Below, piece by piece: positions 61,158 through 64,000 of a stretch of 64,000 nucleotides of DNA; positions within the stretch are counted from its first letter, which is position 1; each line of letters opens with the position of its first letter. Below the pieces are notes generated by a model that searched no databases, was not told the DNA's origin, and was given only the letters and a program-made list of their open reading frames with translations. This DNA comes from Phreatobacter oligotrophus (GTDB lineage: Bacteria; Pseudomonadota; Alphaproteobacteria; Rhizobiales; Phreatobacteraceae), in the NCBI RefSeq assembly GCF_003046185.1, contig NZ_PZZL01000007.1:173850-237849 (forward strand). The letters are read 5' to 3'. The position numbers and the translations under genes are program-made.

Positions 61158-61793
61158 TTGATCGAGAAAATCGACTCTCAAAGCCTGACTAAGATCTTCG
61201 AGAAGATGGATGATGCGCTATCGCCCACAAGCGAAACGCAAACTCTCTGCATCTTTGGCGCGGCTGCGATTCTGTCGTACGGGTCAGCTGCTCGGCAGAC
61301 TCAGGACATCGACATTTGGCGGCCTGCTAGCAAAATTAATGACCGAGCCATCAGGCAAATGGCCTTTGCCGCAGATCTGGACGTCGACCCTGTAGAGCTG
61401 GCACCGGATCGGATCTATCTCCAGATCGTTGATGATGGAGTCGTCCGCCTACCGCCCTTTGACATTCAAGAAAGACGATGGCCAGGAGGGGCACCGAACA
61501 AGCTGGTCTGGTCGGGCAATAAGCTGATTGTGGAGGCCCCTCCCCCCGCCATTCTAGCGGCAGCGAAACTGGTTCGAGCTTCTCCGCAAGATCTGGAGGA
61601 CATCGCTTTTTTGATGAACGCCAAGGGCCTCGACGAAGACGCCATCATGGAGGCGGTTCGACAGCTGCCCCAAGAGCACCGGGAGATCGCCGCCGACAAC
61701 ATGGTTGTTCTGGCTCTAACGCGGCAATCAAACCGCCAGCGTATCCGCCCCGCCCGACCGCGGGCTAAAACAGGAAAAGGATTGAACGATTGA
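61158..61793 (+). CDS. Nucleotidyltransferase-fold protein (DUF6036-like)
   Basis: 211-residue protein. FGAAAILSYGSAARQTQDIDIWRP (about 33-57) matches the minimal nucleotidyltransferase signature, with the metal-binding DxD as DID. Related DUF6036/AbiEii-like proteins occur in toxin-antitoxin and abortive-infection loci. The start is TTG at 61158; ATG at 61206 would shorten the N-terminus. Its stop overlaps the start of the next gene (TTGA), so the two are translated together. The region is AT-richer than the core genome, suggesting transfer. Confidence 0.7.
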   Translation: MIEKIDSQSLTKIFEKMDDALSPTSETQTLCIFGAAAILSYGSAARQTQDIDIWRPASKINDRAIRQMAFAADLDVDPVELAPDRIYLQIVDDGVVRLPPFDIQERRWPGGAPNKLVWSGNKLIVEAPPPAILAAAKLVRASPQDLEDIAFLMNAKGLDEDAIMEAVRQLPQEHREIAADNMVVLALTRQSNRQRIRPARPRAKTGKGLND

Positions 61794-62122
61794 TCACGCG
61801 CGAAGTTCATGTTGCGGGAACGCGCTTGCTGGTAGATCTGAAGAGAGACCCGCTTGTTATCGCGAAAGCTCTGCAGGATATGAACGTGGTCGCGCTGCAC
61901 GGCGCGGCCGAGATAGCCTGGACAGGGCCTGACCCCAGGCTTGCTGCGACCGACCCTGCATTGTTCAAAGCTCTCCGAGAGGGCGGAACATTGTTCTTTC
62001 TCAAGGGATATGCCGTGCTCAATCGTGACATGCTGCGTGAGCTGGCATTGGCGCGGCTGCGAGGTGTCGTTCACCCCCTAATAAAGGCTCACGAGCGAAC
62101 TAAGGCAAAAAGCCAGCGCTAG
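61790..62122 (+). CDS. Small hypothetical protein coupled to the nucleotidyltransferase
   Basis: 110-residue soluble protein, not recognised. It begins with TTG at 61790 overlapping the previous stop. The N-terminus has a mixed strand/helix look (REVHVAGTRLLVDLKRDPLVIAKALQDMNVVALHG) and the C-terminus is very basic (HPLIKAHERTKAKSQR). No catalytic motif is visible. Being coupled to a nucleotidyltransferase, it could be an antitoxin or target partner; this is inferred from context only. Confidence 0.55.
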   Translation: MITREVHVAGTRLLVDLKRDPLVIAKALQDMNVVALHGAAEIAWTGPDPRLAATDPALFKALREGGTLFFLKGYAVLNRDMLRELALARLRGVVHPLIKAHERTKAKSQR

Positions 62123-62174
62123 AAATCTGGCACGCCAATCCGACGACCTCAACGCGCACGCCATTTCCGCTCAC

Positions 62175-62313
62175 CTAGTTTAGGGCGGCACAGATCTGCT
62201 CGCCAGCGATGACTTCGGCGTCAAGCCCCTCCAGATAGCCGCATGGGGTTGCAGCATTCTCGAGTGCGTGCACCACGTTCCGAGCGGTCAAGGATTCCGC
62301 TGCCGTCGTCAAC
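62175..62313 (-). pseudogene. Fragment of a DUF4259-like gene (tentative)
   Basis: Minus-strand translation gives TARNVVHALENAATPCGYLEG and then LDAEVIAGEQICAALN before TAG. It resembles part of DUF4259 proteins, but the rest of the gene is missing. The upstream end meets the IS3 remnant at about 62312, so an insertion/deletion joined them. The family call is weak. Confidence 0.35.
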
Positions 62314-62551
62314 ACGCGACGTTGAACAGCATCACGTCAGCCCGTGTGCGCTGCAGCTCGGCATTCTCGTCCTCGAGCGCCTTCAGCCGCTTGGCCTCCG
62401 ATACGTCCATCCCGCCGAAGCGGGCCTTCCACTTGTAGATGCTCGCATCGCTGACCCCGTGCTTACGGCACAGGTCAGAGACCGGGATCCCGGCCTCGTG
62501 CTCCTTCAAGATCCCGATGATCTGCTCTTCCGTGAAGCGGCTGCGCCTCAT
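62309..62551 (-). pseudogene. IS3-family transposase OrfA remnant
   Basis: 80-codon frame starting ATG at 62551. MRRSRFTEEQIIGILKEHEAG and LCRKHGVSDASIYKWKARFGGM are the IS3/IS911-type HTH; LKALEDENAELQ starts the leucine zipper. Homology stops after VMLFNVA, a few codons before the normal OrfA end, and OrfB is absent. This is a dead IS fragment. Confidence 0.85.
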
Positions 62552-62757
62552 GTTCTGGTCCTCTCGATGGGCCAGAACGAACTTCAAACTGGATTATCCC
62601 AGAGGGGCAACGTCACCTGCTAAGACCGTGGCCTCATCGGTAAGATATTGCCGGAAGAAGTGACTGCCAAACCGGCATTACCGAGGGATCATGGCGCGGC
62701 GGCGATTTTCGATAATGGAATCGATACAGGGAGGTGGCCCCGGTTAGCACCTTCGCA

Positions 62758-63357
62758 TCAGGGCCATCGTAGCCCCAGTTGGTCGAGAACGTGGAGGTGC
62801 TTATTACAGCCTCTGCACTTCAGACATGGTGTGTCGCTGACGAAGCAGGAATGACTCCAACCGAGGAGCGTTGCGGGGATTCCTGATTTCCGAACGAGTT
62901 CGACGCTACTCAGCCCGGCCGCTGGCGCCTCGAGGCCTACGCCGCCCTCTTGAACCCTCATCGCGTTGCTCAGGGCCGAGCGAAAGGCTGCCGAGCCGTC
63001 GCCGTTGATGGCATCCTCTGCCACGGATCCGATGATGATCGAATTGACACCTCCGCACCGAAGCGCAACGGCCCCTGCTATCGTGATCAGCAATTGATTG
63101 CGATAAGGCCACCACTCAGGCGTCGGAGCGTCGGGCAGGGAAGCATGGCCAGCCAATTGCCCGGAGCCCAGTGAGGAACAATCGATCGAGACAACCTCAA
63201 GCGGAATTCCTAACTCGCCGGCCAGTTTGACAGAAGCTCGTTCCTCCGCCACTGCCGGGCGCTGCCCGTAGTTGACGAACACGGCGAGCTCCGGGCGAAG
63301 CCACCAGGCCAAAGCTGCCGAGTCCATTCCTCCAGATAGGAGCAATGCCCTACCCAC
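62758..63357 (-). CDS. QueC-like protein (7-cyano-7-deazaguanine synthase family)
   Basis: 199-residue PP-loop ATPase. ALLLSGGMDSAALAW (loop at about 8-13) binds ATP; VNYGQRPAVAEERAS and PYRNQLLITIAGAVAL follow; four cysteines (171, 178, 181, 184; SHSCFVSDTPCLKCRGCNKH) form the zinc site. The VPGRN of housekeeping QueC is replaced by WPYRN, and the substrate region differs, so this is likely a specialised relative. QueC-like proteins also occur in Qat and type IV CBASS defence loci. GTG at 63357 starts one base after the upstream stop with GGAAG in place; TTG at 63396 is an alternative. Confidence 0.78.
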   Translation of the reverse strand: MGRALLLSGGMDSAALAWWLRPELAVFVNYGQRPAVAEERASVKLAGELGIPLEVVSIDCSSLGSGQLAGHASLPDAPTPEWWPYRNQLLITIAGAVALRCGGVNSIIIGSVAEDAINGDGSAAFRSALSNAMRVQEGGVGLEAPAAGLSSVELVRKSGIPATLLGWSHSCFVSDTPCLKCRGCNKHLHVLDQLGLRWP

Positions 63358-63358
63358 C

Positions 63359-63697
63359 TCAGCACTTCCACGCGGTGTGGTAGATGGCCGTGGCAAAATC
63401 TGCGATCAGATGACAGCCGGAGCCAGTGATCATTTTGCTGTCTTCAGGGTCGATGGTTTCGCCGTAGCAGTAGACCGGAAGGCCCAGCTTGCGAGCATAA
63501 CCGACCTCAAAGATTGTCCCTGCGTCCAAACCGTCGACAATGGCAAAGACGCGATCGCTCGAATCCAATCCTGCGAGATCAAGTGGCGCGACAACCGACG
63601 CGGGGCCTTTTCCGACATCATGGACGGGAGAGAACACGTGAAGACCAAGGCCCATGAGCTGGTCTCTTGCCTCCTCGACCAGCCAACGCTGGGCCAT
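63359..63697 (-). CDS. Nucleoside 2-deoxyribosyltransferase-like protein, 5' end cut by an IS
   Basis: 112 residues remain. LDSSDRVFAIVDGLDAGTIFEVGYARKLG carries the acidic residues of the family (D45, D58 and catalytic E64). Upstream of the current ATG the frame still reads PFFT-MAQRWLVEEAR, the normal start of the first helix, but the initial strand and AG of AGPFF are gone: stop codons and IS2-like sequence begin at about 63713. Thus the original gene began further right. Whether the shortened form is active is doubtful. It is coupled to the QueC-like gene. Confidence 0.75.
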   Translation of the reverse strand: MAQRWLVEEARDQLMGLGLHVFSPVHDVGKGPASVVAPLDLAGLDSSDRVFAIVDGLDAGTIFEVGYARKLGLPVYCYGETIDPEDSKMITGSGCHLIADFATAIYHTAWKC

Positions 63698-63712
63698 CGT
63701 AAAGAAGGGGCA

Positions 63713-64000
63713 TGAACCAGCCCCCTAATTACCCGGACACGACCCACCCTTAAGATAAGGGTTAGGAGTAATGTCGTGCGCATGACTGGTTCTTATCCGA
63801 AGAGTGAGGTCCTTGAGGGACCACAGCGCCGGCGCCGATGGACGGTGACGGAGAAGCTGGAGATGGTCGCCGAGACCAATGAGCCGGGCTCGTCGGTGAG
63901 CCTGATGGCCCGCCGTCACGGTGTATCGCCCAACCAGCTCTTCACCTGGCGGCGGCTTGCCGAGCAAGGCGCTCTGACGGCAACGCGGGCCGAGGAGGAG
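63713..64000 (+). mobile_element. IS2-group (IS3 family) insertion sequence, left part
   Basis: The left end, near TGAACCAGCCCCCTAATTAC, resembles the IS2-type terminal repeat. It interrupts the deoxyribosyltransferase gene and continues beyond the window with an orfA gene. The exact end and target duplication cannot be fixed here. Confidence 0.65.
63782..64000 (+). CDS. IS2-type transposase OrfA (partial, runs off window)
   Basis: 73 codons from ATG at 63782 to the window edge. RRRRWTVTEKLEMVAETNEP and SLMARRHGVSPNQLFTWRRL match the HTH of InsC/OrfA from IS2-group elements; QGALTATRAEEE precedes the linker. The rest, including OrfB with its DDE core, lies outside. Confidence 0.85.
   Translation, partial: MTGSYPKSEVLEGPQRRRRWTVTEKLEMVAETNEPGSSVSLMARRHGVSPNQLFTWRRLAEQGALTATRAEEE

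Noticed and set aside
62597..62757. Additional gene between the IS3 remnant and the QueC-like gene
   Set aside because: Frames are short, without start sites or similarity; it is probably non-coding.

Overview
The window is GC-rich, densely coded chromosomal DNA from an alphaproteobacterium, most likely of the order Hyphomicrobiales (Rhizobiales). Supporting signs are a class I lysyl-tRNA synthetase, hisD followed by a UPF0262 gene and a low-molecular-weight phosphatase, an atpHAGDC operon split from F0, ApaG, an RppH gene next to a divergent polysaccharide deacetylase, many CoA-based catabolic genes and orphan Bug receptors, and families of palindromic intergenic repeats. The genus cannot be fixed from the sequence alone. 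No rRNA or tRNA gene was recognised.

Layout. 1-13.8 kb: housekeeping and single genes (uvrD cut by the left edge, an L,D-transpeptidase, hslO, a thioesterase, a membrane glycosyltransferase with a GspE-like N-terminal region, two orphan solute receptors, ogt, class I lysK, an S24 repressor-like regulator). 13.9-23.7 kb: apaG, then a minus-strand acyl-CoA catabolic cluster (two SDRs, an APH-like phosphotransferase, a thiolase, a MaoC hydratase, two acyl-CoA dehydrogenases), divergent from an acyl-CoA ligase and its TetR regulator across a perfect dyad. 23.9-29.6 kb: HugZ-like protein, hisD, UPF0262, phosphatase, glycerate kinase and a solute receptor. 29.7-36.3 kb: two Bug receptors, a fluoroacetate-dehalogenase-like hydrolase, a GntR regulator and two tartrate-dehydrogenase-like enzymes. 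With the glycerate kinase this suggests hydroxy-acid (tartrate or malate type) catabolism controlled from a dyad at 33.8 kb. 36.8-38.3 kb: tandem TerC-family membrane proteins with shared TTACGTA motifs. 38.4-46 kb: recF, an ATC-hydrolase-like gene, a response regulator, nadD, proA, a polysaccharide deacetylase, rppH and a Tat-exported nicotinamidase. 46.8-52.1 kb: the F1 ATP synthase operon, which carries a two-helix PH-domain membrane protein between atpA and atpG. 52.5-60.3 kb: a VapBC pair, then a complete beta-oxidation cluster (fadJ, fadA, two acyl-CoA dehydrogenases) with a MerR regulator.

60.4-64 kb is different: AT-richer, with odd codon use, TTG/GTG starts, gene fragments and IS remnants. 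It carries four dispersed 18-bp repeats, a nucleotidyltransferase plus small-protein pair, a decayed IS3 orfA joined to a gene fragment, and a coupled pair of nucleoside 2-deoxyribosyltransferase and QueC-like genes. The 5' end of that pair is cut by an IS2-like element running off the right edge. This is the accessory region and the best place to look for an undescribed (possibly defence-related) system. The PH-domain gene inside the ATP synthase operon is the other strong candidate for new biology.

Several families of intergenic palindromes (five copies of one about 90-bp element, three and two copies of two others, and two single ones) fill most gaps longer than 200 bases.
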